From Diphasiastrum complanatum (taxonomy: Eukaryota; Streptophyta; Lycopodiopsida; Lycopodiales; Lycopodiaceae): 64,000 bases of DNA. The notes beneath the pieces were generated by a model. The model was not told where the DNA came from. It saw nothing but the letters and a program-made list of their open reading frames with translations, and did not search any database. The position numbers were made by a program, and so were the translations under genes. The DNA is taken from the NCBI GenBank assembly GCA_029204225.1, contig CM055103.1, forward strand, positions 41,995,368-42,059,367, given 5' to 3'. Shown in pieces: positions 44,692 through 56,024 of this stretch (its first letter is position 1; each line of letters begins with the position of its first letter).

Positions 44692-45939
44692 ATGACCACT
44701 CCTCAGGGACCTGATCAACCCCCGGAGAGAGGCTTCGACGAACTTGAAACAGAAGCCTTGGCTTACAAAAAAGGGAAGGAACCCATGGAAGTGGAAGAAC
44801 AGGAACAGTTCGCCGAAGAACTCGACGAACTGGTTACCAAAGAGCAGTTCCTCCAATTGGTAACAGAAGTGGATGAACTGAAGTTGGCATTAGCCAATTT
44901 CAAGTCCAGTGTGGACGACTCGTTCGCTGAACTCAAAAACTTGTTTTTGAGTTCCGCGAAAGGAAGCCTTCCCTCCACTTCTCAGTTATCCCCTTCTCCA
45001 CTTCCATCAGTTTCGGGTGAGACTTTACGGTCTCACCCCAGTGTTTTTAAAGATTTAAAGCCTCCTACTTTTAATGGGGAAGAGAAGGATAGAAATGCAG
45101 ATATTCTACAAACCTTCCTCAGCAAATGGAAGAACATTCATGCTCTTAAACAGACCCCTGACCATTTGCAAGCAATTGAGGCCAGTCTTTCTTTAGGGCC
45201 TATGGCCTATAAGTGGTGGTTAAATCTCCAGGAGACTGGGCAGACTCCCCGGTCATGGAAAGCTTTTGAAGAAGCTTTCCTAAGAGAATTTCTACCAGAG
45301 AATGAACTTGATAGAGCCTGGGAAGCCTGGGAAAGAACAGTAATGGACAAGTCCCTCATCCAATATATCTCGCAGTATCGAGAAGCAATTTTAAAGATTA
45401 AAAATATGGATGACTATCAAAAAATCAGGGGATTTGTCCGTGGCCTCAAAGATGAATATAAAGTAGAGGTCCAGAGAAACTCGCCTACTACCCTTGAGCA
45501 AGCTCTCAGATATGCTCAAATCTATGATGATTCAGTGGGTAGGAAGAGAGCGAGACAGCAACCACTTTCTGAGCAGCTTCCTCAGAAAGACTTTCAATTT
45601 AAAAAGAAATTTTTAAAAAGAAAGAAAGAAGATAAATTTAAAGGTGAAGCTCCTCAGAAACGCCCTTCACTCATACAGCCCTTAAAACCAGATGATTTTG
45701 AGAAAGCCAAACAAGAACGTTTGTGCTTTGTGTGTATGGGCAAGGGACACACAGTCAGACAGTGTCCCAAGGGGCCTTTCACTAAAAAAGATAAAAAACA
45801 AGTTCATCTTGTTCAGACTGTATGTTTCCCCAGTGACTCGGCAGCTTCCGAGATCAAAGTGTATCATGAAGATCATGAACACTGTTGCCAGCTGACCTCT
45901 TGCAATGCTAGCGAGACCCTTCAGCTTTGGGCCGCATGA
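44692..45939 (+). CDS. Gag of the nested gypsy
   Basis: 415 codons from ATG 44692. An acidic N-terminus with a coiled-coil-like stretch (residues about 35-85) is followed by the gag core, with [32 protein letters not shown] and [16 protein letters not shown], and a zinc knuckle [14 protein letters not shown] near residue 345. The frame is intact. Its end overlaps the following pol frame by 35 nt in another frame, so gag and pol would need a frameshift or are separated by a mutation. Gag would coat the element RNA in cytoplasmic particles. Confidence 0.88.
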   Translation: MTTPQGPDQPPERGFDELETEALAYKKGKEPMEVEEQEQFAEELDELVTKEQFLQLVTEVDELKLALANFKSSVDDSFAELKNLFLSSAKGSLPSTSQLSPSPLPSVSGETLRSHPSVFKDLKPPTFNGEEKDRNADILQTFLSKWKNIHALKQTPDHLQAIEASLSLGPMAYKWWLNLQETGQTPRSWKAFEEAFLREFLPENELDRAWEAWERTVMDKSLIQYISQYREAILKIKNMDDYQKIRGFVRGLKDEYKVEVQRNSPTTLEQALRYAQIYDDSVGRKRARQQPLSEQLPQKDFQFKKKFLKRKKEDKFKGEAPQKRPSLIQPLKPDDFEKAKQERLCFVCMGKGHTVRQCPKGPFTKKDKKQVHLVQTVCFPSDSAASEIKVYHEDHEHCCQLTSCNASETLQLWAA

Positions 45940-47865
45940 CCTAGTATGTATGCATGGGAAAGTTGGTAACCAGTCAGTAAGAGTCATGGTTGATGATGGG
46001 GCAACCCATAATTTCATCAACCACACCCTGGTTAAAAAGCTTAAACTACCAGAAGTACCTAGTCAGCATAGGTACATAGTTTCATTAGCTAAGGGTGAAG
46101 ATAAAAAAATATGGGAAACTATGGTAAGTAAGTTAAATCTTGGTATTCAGGGGTACCAAGATCAAATAAACTTTCAGATAATGCACCTGGATCGAACAGA
46201 CATTGTTCTCGGGAGAGATTGGCTCTACAGTTTAGGACCTTCCCTCCACAGAAACTATCAGGAGAACACCCTCAGCTTTCAGTATAAAGGCCGAGAGATC
46301 CAGTTGCATGGGGAGCATGATGTTCCCAACAGCCCTATGGTCTGCAGTTCAGAGCTCTGTCAGCTAATCGGAGACGAAGACCATCAGGTATTCTTATGTG
46401 ACTTTCAGTTTATTCCTGAAGTTTCTATTTCCAGTTCTATTCAGCAGAAAATCAGTAAATTAGAAACTTTATTGTCTAAATTTAAAGATGTTTTTCCTGA
46501 AGATTTGCCACATGGTTTACCACCTAGCAGAGAGGTAGATCATGTAATAAACCTAGTACCAGGTACAGCACCTGTTTCTAAACCTCCGTATCGGGTCAGC
46601 CGAACAGAGGATGAAGAAATAACTAGGCAGTTAACAGACTATCTTGGGAAAGGCCAAATTCAGACCAGTAGTTCACCATGGGCCTCACCAGTCCTATTGG
46701 TGAAAAAGAAGGAGGGGTCTATGCGTCTTTGCGTAGATTACAGAGCCCTCAATAAAGTCACAATTAAGAATAAATACCCTATGCCTCGGGCAGACGAGTT
46801 GTTTGATCAACTCGACGGGGCTAAGTTTTTCAGCAAAATAGACCTCAGATCGGGATATCATCAAGTCCGTATAAAATCGGAAGATGTCTCGAAAACAGCT
46901 TTTAGGACTCGTCACGGTCATTATGAGTTTAAGGTGATGCCATTTGGGCTCACAAATGCTCCAGCTACTTTTATGACCTTGATGAACAGTGTCCTCAGAC
47001 CATACTTGGGTAAGTTTGTAGTCGTATTTTTAGATGACATCCTCGTCTACAGCAAAACGAGGAAGGAGCATCTAAAACACCTCAGAAAGGTGTTTCGACT
47101 GCTCAGAAAGCATAAGCTTTATGCTAAACAATCCAAGTGTGAATTCTTCGTTGAAGAAGTAGCATATTTGGGTCACATTATCTCTTCAGATGGGATTAAG
47201 ATGGACCCAAATAAGGTTAAAGCCATACTCAGTTGGCTGAGACCTCAGAATATTTTGGAACTTCAAATCTTTCTTGGTCTGGCGGGATATTACAAACGAT
47301 TTGTCAAGGAATATGCTCAGATAGCAGTCCCTATGACAAATCTCCTTAAGGGGAAGGGAAAGGAGTTCATTTGGGAGTCCGCACAACAGGAGAGCTTTGA
47401 TGCTCTCAAAACAGCCTTAGCTACAGCACCAGTTTTAAAGGTCGTCGACCCCAATCAGCCATTTGTGGTCGAAACAGATGCTAGCGACTTTGCAGTAGGT
47501 GCTGTGCTAACTCAGGGTGGACGACCAGTTGCGTTCGAGAGTAAAAAACTCGAGCCAACACAGACTAGGTATAGTGCCTATGAAAAGGAACTCTTTTCTA
47601 TAGTCCATGCCCTTAAGACTTGGAGGCATTATTTGTATGGTGCCAACTTTGAGGTCCTGACAGACCATGAGAGTCTCAGATACCTTTGCAATCAACCTGA
47701 GCTTAGAGGTCGGAAAGCTCGTTGGGCAGAGTTGATGCAAGAGTTTGACATGTCTATCAGATATAGGCGTGGAAAATTCAATACAGTAGCAGATGCCCTT
47801 AGCAGAATGCCTATGATAAACGAGCTGAGTTTTACTCAGATTCGTAATGAGTTACTCGAGCTACG
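45905..47865 (+). CDS. Pol of the nested gypsy: protease, RT, RNase H
   Basis: Open frame starting at or before ATG 45905. Protease site [15 protein letters not shown] near residue 30 (Asp-Asp-Gly instead of the commoner Asp-Ser/Thr-Gly), [12 protein letters not shown] at its end, RT with [26 protein letters not shown] and catalytic FLDDILVYS, RNase H with [18 protein letters not shown] and [13 protein letters not shown], then [20 protein letters not shown]. All catalytic residues visible are present. After about 47865 the frame runs into the inverted integrase block and the reading to 47965 is meaningless. Confidence 0.88.
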
Positions 47866-48897
47866 CTTAGCATGTTCTATCATCTGGTTTAGGTCTTCTA
47901 AAAAGTTTCTGGCTGCTTCAACTTTTTCTTGTTTAAACCCTACAGCTGTGGGTGAGCGTGGCTGAAAACCGTACATTAGCATAAATGGGCTGTATCCCGT
48001 AGCTGAATGTTTGGTACTGTTGTAAGCAAACTCTAATATCGAGAGATACTCCTCCCAATTAGTCTGCCTCTTGCTGACGTATGCACGAAGCATATCCTCT
48101 AGCACTTGATTTACCCTTTCTGTTTGACCGTCCGCCTGTGGATGGTCGGTGGTACTCATATTAAGTTTAGTATGGAGATGATGGAATACTGCCTTCCAAA
48201 AATTTCCAGTAAACTTACTGTCCCGGTCGCTGACTATGCCGGAAGGTAGACCGTACAATTTAAATAGCCCGTCTACAAACAACCTCGCTAACTCTGGAGC
48301 TCTAACAGTTGTTTTGGTCGGAATAAAATGAGCCATTTTGGTCAGACGGTCAACTGTGACCCATATAGCGTCATTACCCTTTTGGGTTTTAGGCAGGCCT
48401 ACTATAAAATCCATGGAGATACTCTCCCATTTACCAGCTGGTATTTCTAAGGGATGCAACAACCCTCTTGCCTTTAAACGCTCTGCTTTATTTACTTGAC
48501 ATTTCTGGCAACTGGTTACATACTGGTGGACGTCCCTTTTCATACTGGGCCAGAAAAATTGCCTACGAAGAAGCTCATAGGTCTTCTGTATGCCTGGGTG
48601 TCCCGCGCTAGGATTGTCATGACATTCATATAGGACCTGCTGCCTATAATCCTCTGAATTGGGGACACATACTCTATCTCTATAGAGCAAGTACTCATCC
48701 TGAATGGAATACTGTTTCCATTTGAATCCTTGAGTCAACTGACCCTCAACCACTGGGGTTTGCTTGGGTAATACAGGCTCAGAATCCTCAACGTCATCTG
48801 ATGACGTATACTCGGACTCATCATCATCCTCAACGGAAGCTGCCGTATTCTTGGATGAACTGGCACCAGCCCCGGGAACTGGTTCTGGAGTCTGTAA
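47865..48897 (-). CDS. Inverted integrase segment of the nested gypsy
   Basis: An uninterrupted - strand frame encodes, in order, an acidic linker ([20 protein letters not shown]), the integrase zinc-binding region ([28 protein letters not shown]), the catalytic core with all three acids ([44 protein letters not shown]) and [16 protein letters not shown]. These are exactly the parts missing between RNase H and the chromodomain on the + strand, so the segment was flipped in place. On the + strand, homologous sequence ends in ...IRNELLEL on the left and resumes with QDRARHYGDPHRRDVQFST on the right. As it stands integrase cannot be made as part of pol. Confidence 0.9.
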
Positions 48898-49395
48898 CAA
48901 TCCCAGGATCGAGCCAGGCATTATGGAGATCCACACAGACGGGATGTGCAGTTCTCCACTGGTGAGAGAGTCTACTTGAGAGTCCCACTTGACTCTAAAA
49001 CCCTCAAATCAAGAGTGTGTGCTAAGTTGTCTCCAAGGTATTGTGGTCCCTTTACCATCAGTAGGAGACTAGGCGAGGTCACCTATGAACTAGAACTCCC
49101 ACACAGCAGTAAGGTTTTTCCAGTTTTTCATGTAAGTCAGTTACGAAAAGCCTTAACCAGATCAGATAATCTGGTAGGGGACAGTGTTCTAGTTCTCCCA
49201 TTGGATCCTCAACAACCTCCACATGAACCAGAGGAGATTCTTGATAGTAGAGAGACGCAGACTCGTCATACTCTATACCGAGAATATCTGGTTAAGTGGA
49301 ATGATCAGCCTGTTGAGAATGCCACTTGGGAAAGAGGCAGCGTCCTTCGCAAGATTTTTCCAGACTTTGTCTTAGAGGACCAAGACGGTTCTTAA
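48898..49395 (+). CDS. C-terminal pol of the nested gypsy: SH3-like region and chromodomain
   Basis: Resumes in the + frame before HRRDVQFSTGERVYLRVP, then LSPRYCGPFTISRRLGEVTY, PVFHVSQLRKAL and the chromodomain YREYLVKWNDQPVENATWER. Ends LEDQDGS with a TAA at 49393-49395, next to the polypurine tract. Chromodomains of this type direct integration to marked chromatin. Confidence 0.88.
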   Translation, partial: QSQDRARHYGDPHRRDVQFSTGERVYLRVPLDSKTLKSRVCAKLSPRYCGPFTISRRLGEVTYELELPHSSKVFPVFHVSQLRKALTRSDNLVGDSVLVLPLDPQQPPHEPEEILDSRETQTRHTLYREYLVKWNDQPVENATWERGSVLRKIFPDFVLEDQDGS

Positions 49396-49406
49396 GGGGG
49401 AGGGAG

Positions 49407-49764
49407 TGTTACGAGCTCGTAACCAGTGCCGAACCCTAGAGAACACAGATAGGTCAGATACCACAGTCAGGGTCGTGTCCAGCGTACATGACCAACAGGG
49501 CAAGACAGTGTGAGTAGTGTGCCCCAGCATGGTCCATAGCCATGGCGGGCCTAACACAGCCTAGGGACCCTGTCAGCAGGATAGGGCCCCCAGTTGGGTC
49601 CCGACGTGCAGTCAGCCACGTCAGTGCCATGTGGCCGACACTTGGCAGTAGCATGCTACCAGTCCTCACACTGGGCTAGGAGGGGCTTACTCTATATCAG
49701 GGAGTAGGCAAGGTTGGGTGGATCAGTTAGTGTTTGCCCTACTGTGGTGTTAGGATCTATTACA
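49407..49764 (+). mobile_element. 3' LTR of the nested gypsy
   Basis: 358 bp. Differs from the 5' LTR at two positions (GCAGTCAGCC against GCAGTCGGCC, and TTGCCCTACT against TTGCGCTACT). Followed by the C-run of the target duplication. Confidence 0.93.
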
Positions 49765-51333
49765 CCCCCCCTGCTGATTTGACCTGCATGGGACCACATA
49801 AATCTGAATGCACAAGTTCAAGAATGCCCTTGGCCCTGGTAGCTTTCTCCTTTGGAAACTTTTTCCTCTGTTGCTTCCCTAATGCTCACATGTATCTGAA
49901 GAAGACTTAATGCTAGGAAGATCTACTACCATTTTGTGCCTGTTCAAAACTTGCAAACTTTTGTAACTCAAATGACCATATCTCTCATGCCAAAGCTTGT
50001 CCCGATTAGTATCTCTTGCAGACAAGGCCTCTTGGCTAGGAATGGTTGTGAAAAGCTTGTAAAGACCTCCTTCTTGCATTCCCTTGGCTACCACTTTGAA
50101 GTTCTTCTCTTTGTCTTTTACCAAACATTTAGAATCATTAAACTCTACCACCATGTTCTGTTTGGTAATGGCACCAACAGATAACAAGTTCTTAGCCAAC
50201 CCTGGTACATGCAACACACTTTTAATTTCCTTCACCTCACCTGATGATAGCTGTATTGCAACTGTACCTTTGCCCCTCACCATACGTGTAGAATTATCTC
50301 CAAGGCAAACATGCAGGCTATCTTCTGTCTCCTCATAGGTGCTGAACCAATCTCTATGAGGTGTCATGTGCTTTGAGGCTCCAGAATCAATGTACCATCC
50401 ACCAAATGTGGATTCAGATGATAGGGCTGCTGTGAATAGCTCAAGCACACCAGATTGCTCCTCCTCTGCAACTTTGTCAACAAAGTGACTCTGCTGGTTC
50501 TTTCCCTTCTTCTGATCACTTTGCTTCTTCCTGCATTCAAAAGCAAAATGCCCATACTTACCACAATAGTTGCAGTTGCCCTTCCTCTTGGGTGTAGATG
50601 AGGAATTGGTGCTTGACTCCTCTCCAACCTGTAACTTGGACACCTGCTGCTCCAAGCTTTGCTTTGAGTTCTTCTTTTTGCCTTTGCCTTTCTTCTGAAA
50701 GTTTTGCTTCTTCTTAGAAGCAAATGCAAGCTCTGGATTATCTTCCCTTTCAGAAAGATTCTTCCTTCTCATCTCCTCCTGTAAAAGAAGACCACATAAC
50801 TCCCCAAAGGTTGGGAGTTTCTCCCTAGCAGAAAGGGACATCACATAGTCTTGATAGTTGAATGACAAGCTGTTCAAGACTATGGGAACAATACTCCTGT
50901 CACTTACTTTCTCTCCAACTGAAGCAAGCTGATCCAATAGGTCCTTGACCTTTGTAATATGATCACCAATTGTTGCACCTGCTTCCATCTTGAGAGTATG
51001 TAACCTGTTTTGCAAATACACCAGCTTGGCTGAATCCACTGTTTCAAACATAAACTTCAGAATTGTCCAAGCATCAGCTGCATCCCTTGCATTGCAAATG
51101 TGAGGAATAATATTGTCCTTGACAGAAAGATTGATTATCCTATGAGCTTTATGTCTCCTGTTCATGTAGTCCTTCAATTCAGGATCAGATGTTGGTACAG
51201 GTTCTGTACCTGTCATGACCTCCCAGCAATTCTTATCCATCAAGATATTGGCTATCTTGAACTTCCACACTCTGTAGTTTGTGCCATCTAGTTTGCTAGA
51301 TTCACCCAGCAAACTCTCCCCAAGACTTGCCAT
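49765..51333 (-). pseudogene. Copia gag, protease and integrase N-terminus
   Basis: From ATG 51333: MASLGESLLGESSKLDGTNY, the UBN2-type gag core (residues about 15-200), a basic stretch KKQNFQKKGKGKKKNS, zinc knuckle CNYCGKYGHFAFEC near residue 255, protease site WYIDSGASKHMTPH near residue 315, and pre-integrase LWHERYGHLSYKSLQVLNRH. The frame stops at 49879 after SSSDTCEH. In the + strand relative at 21530 the sequence TGTGAGGCTTGTGCACTAGG continues, and here 7 nt of it are missing, so the stop is a deletion frameshift. Integrase then goes on in another frame (DLCGPMQ) to the gypsy insertion point. Confidence 0.88.
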
Positions 51334-51802
51334 GCTAAAATCTGTGCTTAAAACAGAAGCTCAACTTGAAAGAGATCAGAAAAGAACAGCTTCCAGCAAC
51401 AAGGGTTTAACCCCAAACTAGGGTATGTAGCCACTTCAAGGCAACCCTTCAGCTCCTGCTTTTGTCTTTGCCACTTGGTGTGGCCTCACTAGCACAAGCA
51501 CTAGGCTCCACTGGAATAGAAACCAGAAGCCCCTACAGAAAGTGCGCCCTACTTTTGTGTAAGCTCCTCCAGAAAAACTCTCCAAAACTTAGCCAGATTT
51601 AGAAAGTTTTTGGATCATCCCACTCCCCTTGCCAATAGCTCACCAACAGTGCAAGACTCCACCTGATCTGACACCTGTAGATCAAATGCTCCCTCTTTCA
51701 AGATTGAGGTGCTTGTAGAAGATAAGAATCTTCTCAAGAATCTAAGCACTGAAGTTTCTCTCACTCTCAGACTCACAGGCTAGACAACCTGCTCTGATAC
51801 CA

Positions 51803-52200
51803 TGAAGAATTACAAGACCTAGCTATGGAGTATCTTAACTCAGATGCTAGATCAACTATAAAAGCTTGAGAAAACTTGGCTATGGAAATATCACACACAA
51901 GGAGAATTGCATAAGCATCTCACAAACTCAAAAGTCTCAAGAAGAAATGAATTGCTAGTGAGAGAGAGGAGGGCGTGGGTCCTCCAAATCCCTTGTGAGG
52001 CAAGCACCTCCTTTACATGCATGGAAAGTCTAGGTGTCAACCATGGGAGTGAGCTACTTGGCCAAGTGGGCCACTTGCACTAATTTACATAACTTAACAA
52101 AAGGGGGGGTCATGCATTTAATTAAAACATGCCCCATGAGTTATGTACAACTTAACTAATGCTTAGCCAAAAGGGGTAAAATAGGCATTACTCTTCAACA
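51803..52200 (-). mobile_element. 5' LTR of the - copia, with primer site
   Basis: 398 bp, TGTTGAAGAG... to ...GTAATTCTTCA on the - strand, followed by TGGTATCAGAGC (51802-51791). Flanked on the outside by TTTCT at 52201-52205. Confidence 0.93.
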
Positions 52201-52205
52201 TTTCT

Positions 52206-53339
52206 GTCCTGGTATTCAATTGAATCTGTATTGTGTGAATGAAATTATATGAATTGTATTGAACAACATCAAACTTGACAACGGTTATGAAGTGTAAGCT
52301 CCCATCTCAGAGCTTGCTACAAAACTGTGAATCAACTCAATTTGATTAACAGAAGTGAGTACATTATACAATGCCAATGGGAATGCATGATATGGCAAAG
52401 TTGTTGCTTCGTAAATGAACAAATAGAGAACCATAGCAAACAATTGAAACCATATTGAATCTGTGTGTGTGTGTGTGTGTGTGTGCATGTAAAATGTGAT
52501 AGTTACAATGCCGAAGTAAACCATATTGAAAAAAACCATATCAAAACACAAACCAAACAAGAAACGGTGTAGGAACGTGACAATATGTAATGTCAGGCTC
52601 AAGGCACTGTAATGAAGTACAATTATGTCTAATAAACAATATGACAATGTCTCATAAACACTATACAATCAACACTCGTTCTCTAACTCATAGTCTGAAT
52701 CATCGAAGTTTGTGGAGCTGCCAAATAGGGAGTCTACAGATGATGTTGAGGGCGTCGTGGTGACCCTCCACCTCCGCCCCTGACTCCACCTCTGCCTCCA
52801 TCCTGTCCGTTGTCTCTCCCCTCCACCTCCGCCCCCGACTCCACCTCTGCCTCCATCCTGTCCGTTGTCTCTCTCTCTCTCTCTCTCCATGCTTCCATCT
52901 CCATCACCTTCTCCATCTCCACGCAGCCATCATCTCCTCACTGCTTCCATCTCCATGCAACTCTCACTTCTTTCTAGCTTTCTTTGCGGCTAGATCTACC
53001 TTTTTTGTGCTTGACACTTTCTTGCATCACTTTTAGCTACTCTAGCTTGTTTCTCAAGATTTCATTGCTGCTATCCTTTTGCAATAGATCCTCAACAGTT
53101 TGAGTTTTGAAAATTTGATTTTTCTTGATCTCAAAATTTTCGCAGTCTGTAAAATCCGTACAGTCCGTACGGATCCTACCATACTGAAAGTACAGTCTGA
53201 CAACTGCGTAGGGCTCTGTCTTACCTTCGATCTGAATCAATTTTCGGGTCAATCGGACTTCGTATGACAAAGTTACGCTCATTTTCGTAAAACTGCTTGA
53301 TTAGGGTTTCGCTTCCTCTCTCATCTATCTCCTGCAAAT
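52206..53339. other. Intron sequence with simple repeats
   Basis: Holds a (TG)n tract at 52461-52484, a 55-bp tandem duplication at 52764-52873 (CCCTCCACCTCCGCCC...), CT runs near 52868-52890 and repeated CTCCATCTCCAT. Predicted frames across these are low-complexity. The right part may be the 5' leader of the LINE below. Confidence 0.55.
52764..52873. repeat. Two-copy tandem repeat, 55-bp period
   Basis: Units at 52764 and 52819 share CTCCACCTCTGCCTCCATCC and CTGTCCGTTGTCTCT almost perfectly. Confidence 0.85.
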
Positions 53340-53372
53340 CATCCTACGGCTTCGCTTCGCCATCCTCCAGGC

Positions 53373-54372
53373 TTGGTCTTGCACACAAAGCGTGCTAAGA
53401 AGTTTATGTCTACAGGCTCTCGCAAACGTCTTCATACTTTGGAAATTGCATCCACCATGCCTACCGATTCTGTCAGCGCTCCACCGCCACAGGTTGCTGC
53501 TTCATCCTCAGCTGCTATGGGAGACACATGCCACACTTACACGCGACACACCACTCCTGAGAACATCTCCTCGTTGAATGAGTACATTTCTAAGCAATTT
53601 GCCGCTTTTCTTTCACAACTCAATGAACTTCGTGCGGATTTGCTTACTAAGACTGCCACGATTGACGCTCAACAGGTTGAAATTGCTTCTCTTCGTGCTG
53701 CGCTTAGTGCTTTGCAGAGGGGACATTATCCCTAATATCTCCCGTGCTGTTGAGGATACTAAGGCATCCATGAGTAAGCTTCCCCTACTTGAGCGCCATA
53801 TACATGACACTGTTGAGTGCACTGCCCGGATTCCCGTTCTTGAACAGCGGCTTCATGAGACGGTGGAACATGTACAGAAAGTACCTACTCTCGAGCAAGA
53901 AGTACGTGAGACCAAATCATGGGCTTCTACCTTGAGATCATCTACCACCTCTTCGTCTTCTGTAGCACCATCCTTAGACACCACGGTACAAGGCGTCTTG
54001 GTTGAACAACAACGTCGGAATGACAAAAAGCTCAACTTAAGATTCCGGGGTCTTCCTACTGAGGGCACAACACTGGACCAGGTTACCTCTTTGTTTACTT
54101 CACGCATGGGGCTCTCAGTTCCAGATATCCAGTATGCTTGGTGCCTCCAGCATGATCCGAAGGTATTATTTGTCAAATTCAAAACTATGGACGACCGGCA
54201 GACAGTTCTTCGTGCGCGTCGTACTCTCCGAGGCTCTAAGATTTACATAGATGATGACCTTACTCACTGCCAATGGTTACAGCGTACAATTATTATTCAG
54301 GAGGCAAGGACAAAACAACAGCGCGTGGTATTCACAAATGGCAACCCTCGCTTTTTCTCCAAGCGTCAATAG
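53373..54372 (+). pseudogene. LINE ORF1
   Basis: Two overlapping frames make one ORF1 broken by a frameshift near 53725 (53409 start MSTGSRKRLHTL; second part to 54372). The N-terminus is Ser/Pro-rich, followed by coiled-coil-like heptads (SQLNELRADLLTKTATIDAQ onward), an RRM-like region (KLNLRFRGLPTEGT ... VLFVKFKTMDDRQTVLRA) and a C-terminal basic domain. This is the layout of LINE ORF1 RNA-binding proteins, which trimerise and coat the element RNA. Dead because of the shift. Confidence 0.7.
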
Positions 54373-54419
54373 GAAGTTGGGGTACTCGGGCATGGGAGCA
54401 GCCTGATAGCCCCGACTAG

Positions 54420-56024
54420 CGTCACATTCGGTTTTTGGAATTGCGGCGGCCTCTCCACCTCTTCTACAGCGGCTGATCTTGACACCTATCTATGTTCGGT
54501 TGATTTTCTACTTTTTGCAGAGACATATGAGTCTTCCACACACCCACTTCCGCACATTTTTGGTTTTCAGTGGATTTCTGCTCCACGACCTATGCTACAG
54601 GGCAGGATACTTTGGGCCTCTGGTGGAGTTGCATGTTTGTACAGGTTGGTGTATACTCCTTCTATTCGGTTGGTGTCTGAGGATACTTATGGCCGTTACT
54701 TTAGATTACTGCATCCTTCTTGGGGCTGGACCAGGACTTGTTTGTTGCAGTGTGCTACTTTGCTCCCCACACTTTAGTGTTTATGGATTTGGGAGGTGAT
54801 CCTTTTCGAGACCTTTCTGACGGCGTTGCTAGACTCTCTCTACAGGGTTACATATTGCTTGCAGGGGACTTTAACGCACGCACAACCGCTCGCCAGACTG
54901 AGTTCTATGCTGACACACTCTCTCTTCATCCGTTGGATACCTCTTATGCCCGTTATTCTCAGGACTCATCAGCGACAATTACTCTTTTTGGGGAACAGCT
55001 TCTGAGGTTGGCTCAAGCACACGGTCTCATTATCCTCAATGGTCTTCTTCAATGGCCATCCTCCTCTGCATATACTTGCCACCCATTTGGTGGCGGTCAC
55101 AGCGTAGTGGACTATTTCATTGCATCTCCTGCTTTATTGCCCCGCATGGCATCCTTCACCATCGCTACCCCCGTCCTCGCTGATCACTCTTTGCTCTACC
55201 TCTCCTTCTCCCCAGCGCCAAGTCCGCCTTCTCCTCCACCTTCCCTCTTTGTTCGACCCACCCGCTATCGTATACCTCCTCATCAATCCCAGGCCTATGG
55301 TGCCCACGTCTCTCGTCTTCTGGACCACTTTCCTTCCTCCTCTGATGTCACTACCCAAGCCTCCTTTTTAGCACACGCCCTGACTACTGCCGCTCATGCC
55401 ATTGCACCCCCTCGTCGCTTCTCTTCTCATCATCGTACCCAGAATCAGCCACCTGCTCAGAAGAAGAAGTTGTTATTCCGCAGATGCTGCTCCCTCCACT
55501 ATGCTTCCTCGGCTACTTTTTGGAAGATCTTTTTTCATAAGCCCCTATCCATTGCACCCATCCCTTTTCAATCCTGGGTCGACTATGCAACTAACTTATA
55601 TACAATTGCTCGCCCTTCCATCTCTCTTTCTTCTCGTCCTACCCACTGTGACCTCTTTTCTCCTGACATGGTTGAAGCCACCATCTGCAAACTCAAGAAC
55701 AATCGTACGTCTGACATTGACCTCCTTTCAGCCGAGCTCCTCAAACCGATTGCCAAACTCGCCTCCCCTTTCCTAGCCCACTGTTTCAACCGCTCTGTCG
55801 TTGATGGTTTCCCCATACCTTGGGCCACCAATCTCCTTTATCCCATTCTTAAAGCAGGCGATGCCATGAATGTCCACAACTATCGCACTATTATGATTGG
55901 TCATACCATGGCCAAGTTGTACGCCACTATTCTCCAAAACTTCGTTACGACAGAGGTTGATTATTGTTTTACACAAGCGCATCTTCATGTCTCTCATATC
56001 ATATGCATCATGTCCAATCATTGA
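54420..56024 (+). pseudogene. LINE ORF2: endonuclease and start of RT (3' truncated)
   Basis: APE-type endonuclease motifs: FGFWNCGGLS (start), FAETYE, LLAGDFNARTT, GGGHSVVDYFIASPAL and VLADHSLLYLSF, with a frameshift near 54720. Then a linker with DLFSPDMVEATICKLKNNRT and the first RT block LLYPILKAG, RTIMIGHTMAKLYATILQN. After about 55960 homology stops and the frame ends at 56024. The missing RT/C-terminal part is what the fragments at 38997 and 60470-62165 contain, but those are separate copies. Loss of the 3' end is unusual for a LINE, which normally loses its 5' end. Confidence 0.78.

Larger units (their letters stand above)
43624..49764 (+). mobile_element. Full-length gypsy chromovirus nested in the copia, with an inverted integrase segment
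   Basis: LTRs 43624-43981 and 49407-49764 (358 bp each, two differences), primer site TGGTATCAGAGCC at 43983, polypurine tract AAGGGGGAGGGAG before the 3' LTR, and target duplication CCCCC on both sides (43619-43623 and directly after 49764). Gag, protease, RT, RNase H and chromodomain read on +, but the integrase block from about 47865 to 48897 reads on -. It is inserted in the copia integrase region, opposite to the copia and in the same sense as the host gene. Confidence 0.93.
40650..52200 (-). mobile_element. Full-length copia family A element (with nested gypsy)
   Basis: LTRs 40650-41047 and 51803-52200 are both 398 bp and differ at one base (ATGAAAGC against ATAAAAGC). The 5-bp target duplication TTTCT lies at 40645-40649 and 52201-52205. 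On the - strand the primer site TGGTATCAGAGC follows the 5' LTR and a purine tract AAGGGGGGG precedes the 3' LTR. The internal region is split by the gypsy at 43624-49764. It lies antisense to the host gene. Two frameshifts in integrase make it non-autonomous. Confidence 0.93.

Noticed and set aside
53613-55831. Reverse-strand ORFs across the LINE
   Set aside because: They are antisense shadows of ORF1 and ORF2, with no motif.
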